Below the pieces are notes generated by a model, which did not search any database, was not told where the DNA came from, and saw only the letters and a list, made by a program, of their open reading frames with translations. Positions 56,787 through 64,000 of a stretch of DNA of 64,000 nt are shown here, piece after piece; the first letter of the stretch is position 1, and each line of letters opens with the position of its first letter. The position numbers and the translations under genes are program-made. The stretch comes from Pseudomonas sp. MWU15-20650 (GTDB taxonomy: Bacteria; Pseudomonadota; Gammaproteobacteria; Pseudomonadales; Pseudomonadaceae): contig NZ_JALJFG010000008.1 in NCBI RefSeq assembly GCF_023242475.1, positions 98,507-162,506 on the forward strand, in the 5' to 3' direction.

Positions 56787-57713
56787 TCAGGCGATACTCG
56801 GCAGCACGATCTCGTCGCTGCGCTGAACCCCGGCGGTGAAGGCGCGGCACAGCTCCAGGAACTCGCGCATCGCCGAGGTCTGGTACTTCTGTTTATGCCA
56901 GATGAAGTAGAACTGCCGGGCCAGGTCCAGGTCCGGGGTTTCTACCGGCACCAGGCTGCCACGGCGGAACGCATCGCGTAGCGCCAGTCGCGAAATGCAG
57001 CCAATGCCCAATCCCGACTCGACTGCCCGTTTGATCGCTTCGGTATGTTCCAGCTCCAGGCGGATATTCAGCGCGCTGCGGTGATGACGCATGGCCTGGT
57101 CGAACGTCAGGCGCGTGCCCGAGCCTTGTTCCCGCAGGATCCACGCTTCATGGGTCAACTCTTCCATGGTCGCCACGCCACGTTTGGCCAAGTGATGCTG
57201 GGGTGCACAAAACACCACCAGCTCATCTTCTACCCAGGTTTGCACCTCGATGTCGGGATGGCTGCAGTCGCCTTCGATTAGACCCAGATCAATTTCGTAG
57301 TGCGCCACCTGGTGCACGATATGTGCAGTGTTCTGCACATGCAGCTTCACCTGGCTCTCGGGGTGCTGCTGCATGAAGCTGCCGATCAACAGCGTGGCCA
57401 GGTAATTGCCGATGGTCAGGGTGGCGCCGACCGCCAGGGAGCCAAAGCCGGACTTGCCGTTGAGCAGGTCTTCGATCTCCTTGGCCTGGTCCAGCAGCGC
57501 CACCGCCTGGGGCAACAGCTGATGGCCGAGGGCGTTGAGACTCAGGCGTTTGCCCGCGCGGTCGAATAATTGGCAGCTGGATTGGCGCTCCAGCTCGGTA
57601 ATCGAAGTGCTGGCGGCGGATTGAGATAAGGCCAGAAGGCCAGCAGCGCGAGAGACGCTTTCCTGCTGGGCAACGGCGACGAAGACTTGCAGTTGACGGA
57701 GAGTAAATCGCAT
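56787..57713 (-). CDS. finR: LysR-family regulator FinR
   Basis: 308-aa LysR regulator. The HTH is at about residues 1-60 (MRFTLRQLQVFVAVAQQESV, SRAAGLLALSQSAASTSI) and the effector domain at about 90-300. It is divergent from fpr, the arrangement of finR-fpr in P. putida, where FinR induces fpr in oxidative or osmotic stress. The ATG at 57711-57713 begins the HTH fold; the open frame upstream runs across the promoter region. Confidence 0.88.
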   Translation of the reverse strand: MRFTLRQLQVFVAVAQQESVSRAAGLLALSQSAASTSITELERQSSCQLFDRAGKRLSLNALGHQLLPQAVALLDQAKEIEDLLNGKSGFGSLAVGATLTIGNYLATLLIGSFMQQHPESQVKLHVQNTAHIVHQVAHYEIDLGLIEGDCSHPDIEVQTWVEDELVVFCAPQHHLAKRGVATMEELTHEAWILREQGSGTRLTFDQAMRHHRSALNIRLELEHTEAIKRAVESGLGIGCISRLALRDAFRRGSLVPVETPDLDLARQFYFIWHKQKYQTSAMREFLELCRAFTAGVQRSDEIVLPSIA

Positions 57714-57837
57714 ATCGATATAACCGATAACCCTTATCTTAATAATCCAGTTAACAGATATTGTCGCCGCCATTAGAATGCTGTGCAATTGCGCACCTAT
57801 CATTTGGCGCAGACCCATTTCCAGGAGTTCCCCGTAC

Positions 57838-58617
57838 ATGAGCAACATGAACCACGAGCGTGTCCTCAGTGTTCATCACTGGAACGACACTCTGTTCAGC
57901 TTCAAGTGCACCCGCGATCCGGGCTTGCGCTTCGAGAACGGTCAGTTCGTGATGATCGGCCTGCAACAGCCTAATGGCCGCCCGCTCATGCGCGCTTACT
58001 CCATTGCCAGCCCGAACTGGGAAGAGCATCTGGAGTTTTTCAGCATCAAGGTGCCCGATGGCCCGCTGACTTCCCAATTGCAGCACTTGAAGGAAGGCGA
58101 CGAGATCATCATCAGCAAGAAGCCGACAGGCACCCTGGTGCTTGACGATCTGAAACCGGGCAAACACCTGTACCTGCTCAGCACCGGTACTGGCCTGGCG
58201 CCGTTCATGAGCGTGATCCAGGACCCGGAGACCTACGAGCGCTTCGAAAAAGTGATCCTGTGCCACGGCGTGCGTTACGTCAACGAAGTTGCCTACCGCG
58301 AATTCATCACCGAGCACCTGCCGCAGAACGAATTCTTCGGCGAGGCCCTGCGTGAAAAGCTGATCTACTACCCGACTGTAACCCGTGAGCCTTTTGAAAA
58401 CGAAGGCCGCCTGACCGACCTGATGCGCAGCGGCAAGCTGTTCAGCGATATCGGCCTGCCACCGATCAACCCCGAGGACGACCGCGCCATGCTGTGCGGT
58501 AGCCCAAGCATGCTGGACGAGACCAGCGACGTGTTGAATAGCTTCGGCCTGAAAGTCTCGCCACGCATGCGCGAGCCGGGTGACTACTTGATCGAGCGCG
58601 CGTTCGTCGAGAAATAA
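57838..58617 (+). CDS. fpr: Ferredoxin-NADP+ reductase Fpr
   Basis: 259-aa flavoprotein. FAD motif RAYSIASP (about residues 51-58), NADP motif STGTGLAPFMSVIQDPE, and C-terminal GDYLIERAFVEK (C-terminal Lys, as in Azotobacter Fpr). It exchanges electrons between NADPH and ferredoxins such as Bfd and FdxA, both encoded in this window. AGGAG lies 10 bases before the ATG. The divergent regulator is FinR. Confidence 0.95.
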   Translation: MSNMNHERVLSVHHWNDTLFSFKCTRDPGLRFENGQFVMIGLQQPNGRPLMRAYSIASPNWEEHLEFFSIKVPDGPLTSQLQHLKEGDEIIISKKPTGTLVLDDLKPGKHLYLLSTGTGLAPFMSVIQDPETYERFEKVILCHGVRYVNEVAYREFITEHLPQNEFFGEALREKLIYYPTVTREPFENEGRLTDLMRSGKLFSDIGLPPINPEDDRAMLCGSPSMLDETSDVLNSFGLKVSPRMREPGDYLIERAFVEK

Positions 58618-58627
58618 CGGCGGTCAA

Positions 58628-58723
58628 AAATGTAGGAGGGGGCTTGCTCCCGATGGCGGTGGGTCAGTCGATATCTAAGTTGACTGATCCACCACCATCG
58701 GGAGCAAGCCCCCTCTCACATTT
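58628..58723. repeat. REPIN after fpr
   Basis: REP unit TGTAGGAGGGGGCTTGCTCC at 58630-58657 and its inverse ending GGGAGCAAGCCCCCTCTCAC at 58698-58721; the centre has TCAGTCGAT/TTGACTGA pairing. It fills the gap between the convergent fpr and trmO genes. Confidence 0.92.
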
Positions 58724-58733
58724 GGCTTCCGGT

Positions 58734-59429
58734 TTATTCAGCGGGGACCACTTCCAACACGCATATCATCCCCGGTTCCGGATAGTGCCAGCGCACATCC
58801 ACATCCCAGAACTGTGCACCGTATTCCCGTTCGGACGTAGGAACCTGGTACGCCGGGCGTGGGTCTTGCGCCAGGCACTGCTCGATCAATGCCACCAATG
58901 GCTCATCAAGGCGCTGAGCATGGCCTTGCGCCTGTTGCAGCGCCGTCTTTAGCCACTGCACGGCAATCAGCTGTGGTGCACTGCTGGCGATGTGGTTGGT
59001 GGCGCTGTCGATAATGTCGGCGTAGGGCACATACGGCTTGATATCCAAGACCGGTGTGCCATCGAGCAAATCGATCCCGGAAATCCACAGCCGGCCCGGC
59101 TCCACCTTGTCCAATTTCACTACCGACTGACCAATCCCGTTGGGGCGATGGGTCGCGCGGGTAGCAAATACGCCCATGGAAGTATTGCCGCCCAGGCGCG
59201 GAGGCCGCACCTTCAGGCGCGGCTTGTCTTCCAGGGCCTGGTGGAACAGGAACAGCAACCATACGTGGCTGACCTGCTCCAGACCCTGCACCGCCTCACC
59301 CTGATCGAACGGCGCCACCAGCTCCAGCACGCCCCGGGCGGCAGGCGCCAGTTGCGGCTGGCGGGGGATGGCGAACTTCTCCTTGAAGCAGGAGCGCACA
59401 AAACCGACCGGTGAGACGTGGTAACTCAT
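58734..59429 (-). CDS. trmO: tRNA (m6t6A37) methyltransferase TrmO (TsaA)
   Basis: 231-aa UPF0066 protein. N-terminal beta-barrel methyltransferase fold with THRPNGIGQSVVKL (about residues 85-100) and DIKPYVPYAD. It methylates t6A37 in tRNA(Thr). The start ATG at 59427-59429 is 4 bases after the next gene's stop, so it may be cotranscribed. Confidence 0.9.
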   Translation of the reverse strand: MSYHVSPVGFVRSCFKEKFAIPRQPQLAPAARGVLELVAPFDQGEAVQGLEQVSHVWLLFLFHQALEDKPRLKVRPPRLGGNTSMGVFATRATHRPNGIGQSVVKLDKVEPGRLWISGIDLLDGTPVLDIKPYVPYADIIDSATNHIASSAPQLIAVQWLKTALQQAQGHAQRLDEPLVALIEQCLAQDPRPAYQVPTSEREYGAQFWDVDVRWHYPEPGMICVLEVVPAE

Positions 59430-59432
59430 GGC

Positions 59433-59894
59433 TTAAGCACGAACCCGCAACGTCAGGCCCTTGAGAAAGTTACGCAGCAACTGGTCGCCACATGGGCGGT
59501 AGTTAGTGTGGCCGAACTTACGGAACAGTGCGCTCAGCTCTGGCTTGGACACCGGGAATTCAGCCGCCTTGAGGATCGCATGCATGTCGTCTTCCTTCAG
59601 TTCGAAGGCCACGCGCAGCTTTTTCAGGATGATGTTGTTGGTCACCGGGGTTTCGATCGGCTGCGGCGGACGGCTTTCGTCCTTGCCACGCTTGAAGATC
59701 ACCAGGCCATCAAGAAAATGCGCCATGACTTCGTCCGGGCAGAACACAAAACCTTCTTCCTCATCTTTCTTGAGGTAGGCCAGCAGGTCTTCCTTGGTTA
59801 CGTCCATGCCGCCGAGCTTGATGATCTCGACCATCTTGTTGTCGCTGATGTCGAGCATGTAGCGCACGCTGCGCAGTACGTCATTGTGAATCAT
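59433..59894 (-). CDS. DUF1456 (YehS-like) protein
   Basis: 153-aa protein with two similar halves, each with a helix-rich repeat (NDVLRSVRYMLDISDNKMVE and NNIILKKLRVAFELKEDDM), the DUF1456 pattern. The function is unknown. The ATG at 59892-59894 has AGGA upstream. Confidence 0.85.
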   Translation of the reverse strand: MIHNDVLRSVRYMLDISDNKMVEIIKLGGMDVTKEDLLAYLKKDEEEGFVFCPDEVMAHFLDGLVIFKRGKDESRPPQPIETPVTNNIILKKLRVAFELKEDDMHAILKAAEFPVSKPELSALFRKFGHTNYRPCGDQLLRNFLKGLTLRVRA

Positions 59895-59958
59895 GGTAAG
59901 CAATCCTGGTTTTCAACGGTGGACACCGCCTGAGTGAGGCGCTGTCGAGAAAGGGGGC

Positions 59959-60669
59959 TTAGAACTTCTCTTTGCCGGACAGATAACGCCATTGGCCAAC
60001 CGGCACTTTGCCGATGGACACGCCGCCAATACGGATGCGACGGATGGCAATGACTTTCAAGCCAACGGCTTCGCAGAACAGGGCGATCACGCCCGGCTGC
60101 GGGTTTTTCATCGCAAACCGCAGGCGGTTTTCGTTCTGCCAGCTGGCCTTCACGGCTGGCAGCTCTTTGCCTTTGTAGGTCAGGCCGTGGTTCAAGCGGT
60201 TCAGGCCATGGGCAACCATGTCGCCTTCGACCTCCACCACGTATTCCTGCTCGATCTTGGCGGCATCGGCGGTCAACTTGCGCAGAATCTTCCAGTCTTG
60301 GGTGAACACCAGCAGGCCGCTGGCCTTGGCTTGCAGGTCAGCGCTGGCGGTCAGGCGCAGGAAGTGGCCTTTGAGCGGGCGTTTGCTGAAACGGTGTTCT
60401 TCGGACAAGGTCTCGGCGCTGATCGACGCCAGGGCGGTCTCGGCATCCACGCCGGCTGGCGCGTGCAGCAGAATAGTCACCGGCTCTGGCGCAGTGGCCT
60501 TGGCTTCGGGGTCCAGTTCGACTTTCTGCGTGGTGACCTTGAACTGCGGCTCGTCGATCACTTCACCGTCCACCGAGACCCAGCCGCCTTCGATAAACAG
60601 CTCAGCCTCCCGACGGGAGCAACCGACCAGTTCGATTAGGCGTTTGGAGAGGCGTATGGGGTCAGTCAT
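59959..60669 (-). CDS. RsuA/RluF-like pseudouridine synthase homologue with altered active site
   Basis: 236-aa protein. An N-terminal S4 RNA-binding domain (about 5-50, RLSKRLIELVGCSRREAELF) is followed by a pseudouridine-synthase-like fold ending LKVIAIRRIRIGGVSIGKV. The catalytic motif of the family is R-L-D-x-x-T/S-x-G; here the equivalent region is DLQAKASGLLVF (residues 111-122), with no RLD, and the usual NRQIRRM motif is replaced by GVIALFCEA. The family assignment is firm, but catalytic activity is doubtful. Confidence 0.8.
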   Translation of the reverse strand: MTDPIRLSKRLIELVGCSRREAELFIEGGWVSVDGEVIDEPQFKVTTQKVELDPEAKATAPEPVTILLHAPAGVDAETALASISAETLSEEHRFSKRPLKGHFLRLTASADLQAKASGLLVFTQDWKILRKLTADAAKIEQEYVVEVEGDMVAHGLNRLNHGLTYKGKELPAVKASWQNENRLRFAMKNPQPGVIALFCEAVGLKVIAIRRIRIGGVSIGKVPVGQWRYLSGKEKF

Positions 60670-60740
60670 GACAAGGGCCGTAACAAAAGGGGGCGGCTAT
60701 TGTACCTGCCTGGCGCCGGTTAATCCCGGCTCCATTTCAT

Positions 60741-61214
60741 TTAGCCCAGGCGTGCTTGTGGTTGTAGCTGGCGCAAACGCATATGCAGCAACGGATAAGG
60801 CTGCCCCAGGCCATCATGCTCCGTGCGTCCGATCACCTCGAACCCCTGTTTGAAGTAGAAGCCCAGGGCCTGAGGGTTCTGTTCGTTGACGTCCAGTTCA
60901 TCGGCGTTCAGGTGCAAGATCGCATAGCGCAGCAATTGCCGCCCCAGTCCCTGGCCACGGTGTTGCGGGCCGATAAACAGCATCTCCACCTTGCCAGCCG
61001 CCACCCCGGCGAACCCGGTGATGCGTTGGCGCGGGTCCTTGGTGCAAATCAGCATCACTGAATCCAGGTAACGGGTCAGTACCAGGCTCTTGAGCAGCAC
61101 AATGTAGCTGTCTGGCAGGAAATCGTGGGTGGCGCGTACCGAGTCTTCCCAGATCTGAGCCAGTTGCGCGTAGTCGCTGATGTTAGGTGTGTGGATAACT
61201 GAATGCTGGCGCAT
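60741..61214 (-). CDS. GNAT acetyltransferase (YjaB-like)
   Basis: 157-aa acetyltransferase with the acetyl-CoA motif QHRGQGLGRQLLRYA (about residues 85-99) and the C-terminal motif VNEQNPQALGFYFKQGFEV. The substrate is not known. The start matches the YjaB length; the preceding gene is convergent on the opposite side of a terminator. Confidence 0.83.
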   Translation of the reverse strand: MRQHSVIHTPNISDYAQLAQIWEDSVRATHDFLPDSYIVLLKSLVLTRYLDSVMLICTKDPRQRITGFAGVAAGKVEMLFIGPQHRGQGLGRQLLRYAILHLNADELDVNEQNPQALGFYFKQGFEVIGRTEHDGLGQPYPLLHMRLRQLQPQARLG

Positions 61215-61263
61215 GCCCGCTGCCCCTTGCCGGTGTCGGTGCTGATGGGCAAACGATAGACCT

Positions 61264-61301
61264 AAAAAAGCCCCGCATCTTGTTCAGAGGCGAGGCTTTT
61301 T
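61264..61301. terminator. Terminator between rimO and GNAT genes
   Basis: AAAAAAGCC...GGCTTTTT with inner GC pairing; just past the rimO stop on the minus strand. Confidence 0.75.
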
Positions 61302-61322
61302 CAAAATATTACGCAAATGCTA

Positions 61323-62663
61323 TCAGTCGCGTTTTTCGGCCCACAGGTCGTATTCGTCGGCATCCGTCACGGTGCACCAGACCTTGTCGCCCGGCTTCAA
61401 GCCGCTGGCATCGTCGATAAACACGTTACCGTCGATTTCCGGGGCATCGAAGAAGCAGCGGCCAACGGCACCTTGCTCGTCGACTTCATCGATCAGCACT
61501 TCGATTTCCCTGCCGATACGCAATTGCAGGCGCGCCGAGCTGATCGCCTGTTGGTGCGCCATGAAACGCTCCCAACGGTCTTGCTTGACGTCGTCCGGCA
61601 CCACGGCCAGGTCCAGCAGGTTGGCCGGCGCGCCTTCTACTGGCGAATACTGGAAGCAGCCAACGCGGTCCAGTTGGGCCTCGGTCAGCCAGTCCAGCAG
61701 GTATTGGAAGTCTTCTTCGGTTTCGCCGGGGAAGCCGACGATGAAGGTGGAACGGATGATCAGCTCCGGGCAGATCTCGCGCCAGTTCTTGATGCGCGCC
61801 AGGGTCTTGTCTTCGAACGCCGGGCGTTTCATCGCCTTGAGCACTTTCGGGCTGGCATGCTGGAACGGGATGTCCAGGTACGGCAGGATCTTGCCGGCAG
61901 CCATCAACGGGATCAGTTCGTCCACGTGCGGGTACGGGTAAACGTAGTGCAGGCGTACCCATACGCCCAGGCTGCTCAGGGCTTCGCACAGTTCGGTCAT
62001 GCGGGTTTTCACCGGCGCGCCGTTCCAGAAGCCGGTGCGGTATTTCACGTCGACGCCGTAGGCGCTGGTGTCCTGGGAGATCACCAACAGCTCTTTAACG
62101 CCGGATTTGACCAGGCGCTGGGCTTCGTCGAGTACGTCGCCGACCGGGCGGCTGACCAATTTGCCCCGCATCGACGGGATGATGCAGAAGCTGCAGCTGT
62201 GGTTGCAGCCTTCGGAAATCTTCAGGTACGCGTAGTGGCGCGGGGTCAGCTTGATGCCTTGTGGCGGCACCAGGTCGATCAGCGGGTTGTGGTCCTGGCG
62301 CGGCGGGACGACCTCGTGCACGGCATTGACCACCTGCTCGTACTGCTGCGGGCCGGTCACGGCCAGCACGCTTGGGTGCACGTTGCGGATATTGCCTTCT
62401 TCCACACCCATGCAGCCGGTCACGATGACCTTGCCGTTTTCCTTGATGGCTTCGCCAATCACTTCCAGGGACTCAGCCTTGGCCGAGTCGATGAAGCCGC
62501 AGGTGTTAACCACCACCACGTCAGCGTCCTGGTATGTGGACACGACGTCATAGCCTTCCATACGCAATTGCGTGAGGATGCGCTCGGAGTCGACCAGAGC
62601 CTTCGGGCAACCCAGGGATACAAAGCCGACCTTGGGGTTGGCTTTTGCGATGGTGGTGGACAT
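61323..62663 (-). CDS. rimO: Ribosomal protein uS12 methylthiotransferase RimO
   Basis: 446-aa radical-SAM enzyme that methylthiolates Asp88 of uS12. N-terminal UPF0004 domain ([16 protein letters not shown]), radical-SAM cluster [11 protein letters not shown] (C-x3-C-x2-C), and a C-terminal TRAM domain are present. The start [11 protein letters not shown] at 62661-62663 is typical; in-frame codons upstream to 62768 are not family-like. Confidence 0.96.
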   Translation of the reverse strand: MSTTIAKANPKVGFVSLGCPKALVDSERILTQLRMEGYDVVSTYQDADVVVVNTCGFIDSAKAESLEVIGEAIKENGKVIVTGCMGVEEGNIRNVHPSVLAVTGPQQYEQVVNAVHEVVPPRQDHNPLIDLVPPQGIKLTPRHYAYLKISEGCNHSCSFCIIPSMRGKLVSRPVGDVLDEAQRLVKSGVKELLVISQDTSAYGVDVKYRTGFWNGAPVKTRMTELCEALSSLGVWVRLHYVYPYPHVDELIPLMAAGKILPYLDIPFQHASPKVLKAMKRPAFEDKTLARIKNWREICPELIIRSTFIVGFPGETEEDFQYLLDWLTEAQLDRVGCFQYSPVEGAPANLLDLAVVPDDVKQDRWERFMAHQQAISSARLQLRIGREIEVLIDEVDEQGAVGRCFFDAPEIDGNVFIDDASGLKPGDKVWCTVTDADEYDLWAEKRD

Positions 62664-63303
62664 GTCTAACCTCGGTATTGAATGACGCCGCCGCCATGAA
62701 GGGCAGGGCAGCGGACGGGCACTTGGTGTGCCTCTGATCAAAAAGTGCGCAATTCTAGCGACGGGCAACGCAGTTGACCAGCTTTATGCAGGGAAATGCG
62801 ACGAGTGCTGCGCTCGAGCTGTGCATCGCCCCAATCTAGACCCATCAACACTTCTGCTTGTGCTTGCGTGTCTCAATCACGGTGAGCGCATCACCGGTGT
62901 GACACTCATCGACAACCTGATGGTTATCCGATGAATGACCATTCAACCGAGTCGGTAGGCGGCGCCAAAACGCTTGAAACCTTGGGCGTGCTCAAGCTGC
63001 TGTCGGGCGGGTCTGCAGGGCTGGCGGCGGTGGATGATCTGCACCAGGCGACCGGCACTGCTCTCAAAACAGTGCGTCCGATTGAATCGTGCTGGCCCAA
63101 GCCAAAGCGTCTAAAGCCAGGCACTGCAAGGTCTGTAGCCCGATTCAGTCGCGATTTTCGATTGCGCATATCCATACGGTCAATAAGCGTTCGGAGAGTT
63201 TTAATTGTGGAGGCGGGCAGCGCTGGAAATGGTGAACGGTTGTTGAGGGCTATACCCATTTAGGTATATATTGGCGCCCTGGGTTCAGGGAGATGATTTG
63301 CTA
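62664..63303. other. Region without a confident gene
   Basis: 640 bases upstream of rimO and the toxin gene. The plus-strand frame at 62931-63263 (110 codons) starts with a stretch (ETLGVLKLLSGGSAGLAAVD) a little like an IclR-type helix-turn-helix and then becomes basic and unrecognisable, so it may be a decayed regulator. The base composition is less GC-rich near 63150-63300, next to the toxin-antitoxin genes. Confidence 0.35.
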
Positions 63304-63654
63304 GTGAAGCCACTGATATGGATAGGTAGTAGTAAGCGGGATCTTCTGGACATGCCTCAAGAGGTGCGAGATGTGTTTGGGTATGCGCTCCATCAAGCAC
63401 AGGAAGGTGGCAAGCATTCCCAAGCCAAGCCTCTCAAGGGGTTCTCGGGAGCTGGTGTGCTTGAAGTGGTCGAGGACTACGACGGGGACACTTACAGAGC
63501 CGTCTATACCGTGAAGTTTGGAACGGCAGTCTATGCCTTGCATTGTTTTCAAAAGAAGTCGACAAAGGGCATAGAGACTCCAAAGCCTGATGTAGACCTA
63601 ATCAAAGCAAGGCTGAAAGCTGCGGAAGAACACGCGAAGGAGAAGAAAAAATGA
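63304..63654 (+). CDS. RelE/HigB-type toxin (Gp49-like family)
   Basis: 116-aa protein of the phage-derived Gp49/HigB toxin group: VKPLIWIGSSKRDLLDMPQE at the N-terminus, AKPLKGFSGAGVLEVVEDYD, and FQKKSTKGIETPKPD. Such toxins cleave mRNA on the ribosome. The start is taken as the GTG at 63304; a TTG at 63298 better placed for GGGAG is possible. Overlaps the antitoxin start by four bases (ATGA). AT-richer than the neighbourhood, suggesting acquisition. Confidence 0.85.
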   Translation: MKPLIWIGSSKRDLLDMPQEVRDVFGYALHQAQEGGKHSQAKPLKGFSGAGVLEVVEDYDGDTYRAVYTVKFGTAVYALHCFQKKSTKGIETPKPDVDLIKARLKAAEEHAKEKKK

Positions 63655-63971
63655 TTGAGATAGAAGAAAGTAGTGGCAACGTATACGCCGACCTTGGACA
63701 AGAGAATGCTAGTGAAATGCTTGTCAAAGCACAATTGGCGTCCAAGATAGGTGGCATCATCAAGGCTCGACATCTTACCCAGCTCCAGGCCGCTGAGATT
63801 CTGGCTATGCCTCAGCCGAAGGTGTCTGAAATGCTGCGTGGGAAATTCAGAGGCATCAGTGAGTCCAAAATGATTGAATGTCTTTCTCGCTTGGGCCGCG
63901 ATGTGCAAATTGTTGTGAAAACTGCACCTCGCTCGCGAAAAGAAGGAAAGGTAGAAGTAGTATTTGCTTAA
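63651..63971 (+). CDS. HigA-type antitoxin (XRE/HTH_37)
   Basis: 106-aa antitoxin with a central helix-turn-helix (HLTQLQAAEILAMPQPKVSE, about residues 40-60) and the common family ending RDVQIVVKTAPRSR. It follows the toxin (the reverse-order layout of HigBA). Expected to neutralise the toxin and repress the operon. Complete in the window. Confidence 0.88.
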   Translation: MIEIEESSGNVYADLGQENASEMLVKAQLASKIGGIIKARHLTQLQAAEILAMPQPKVSEMLRGKFRGISESKMIECLSRLGRDVQIVVKTAPRSRKEGKVEVVFA

Positions 63972-64000
63972 CCTCGACTCGACCAGTAGCCCGCCATGTG

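Overview
The window is a chromosomal segment of a fluorescent Pseudomonas (P. fluorescens group). The evidence is the set of near-canonical Pseudomonas proteins (AatJQMP/AauRS, GlpFKRD, ArgF, ArgG, PyrC, FdxA, MutS, RecA, ErdR, FinR/Fpr), an RsmZ sRNA with its GacA box, and REP/REPIN repeats of the type common in this group. Species is not resolved. Comparisons with P. aeruginosa PAO1 gene order are from memory.

Region 1 (1-15.8 kb). Acidic amino-acid uptake: aatJ-aatQ-aatM-aatP and the two-component genes aauS-aauR, ending in glpM, all on the minus strand. A sigma-54 promoter and two AauR-type sites lie upstream of aatJ. Next comes glycerol catabolism (glpF, glpK, glpR, glpD, minus strand), then ybaK, an ABC ATPase and argF with an ArgR box.

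Region 2 (15.8-30.4 kb). Redox and housekeeping genes: a lone molybdopterin oxidoreductase, grxD, a heme-type bacterioferritin subunit, bfd with a Fur box, a 2-Cys peroxiredoxin, rnt-pyrC, motY, argG, a NarL-type regulator preceded by a structured AT-rich leader, a 59-aa conserved protein, nth, an orphan RnfB-like ferredoxin, and metG.

Region 3 (30.4-35.8 kb). mrp, the sRNA rsmZ, fdxA, mutS, a REPIN and a frameshifted DUF3077 gene.

Region 4 (35.9-50.4 kb). A complete contractile R-type tailocin (phage-tail bacteriocin) locus between mutS and cinA/recA. It holds a LexA/CI-like repressor, a promoter overlaid by three identical-pattern operators, a leader with a terminator, holin, spike, baseplate W/J/I, two short fibre genes, a chaperone, sheath, tube, a tail chaperone with a T-TTT-TTA frameshift site, tape measure, gpU/X/D, endolysin and Rz/Rz1. 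No capsid, portal, terminase or integrase gene is present, so it is a tail particle and not a prophage. SOS control is implied by the self-cleaving repressor and by the neighbouring recA, which has a LexA box.

Region 5 (50.5-64 kb). pncC, recA, recX, a LOG protein, a PA3611-like secreted protein, a DTW protein, erdR, dgkA, finR/fpr, trmO, a DUF1456 protein, an RsuA/RluF-like protein with a degenerate active site, a GNAT, rimO, and a HigB/HigA-type toxin-antitoxin pair at the right edge.
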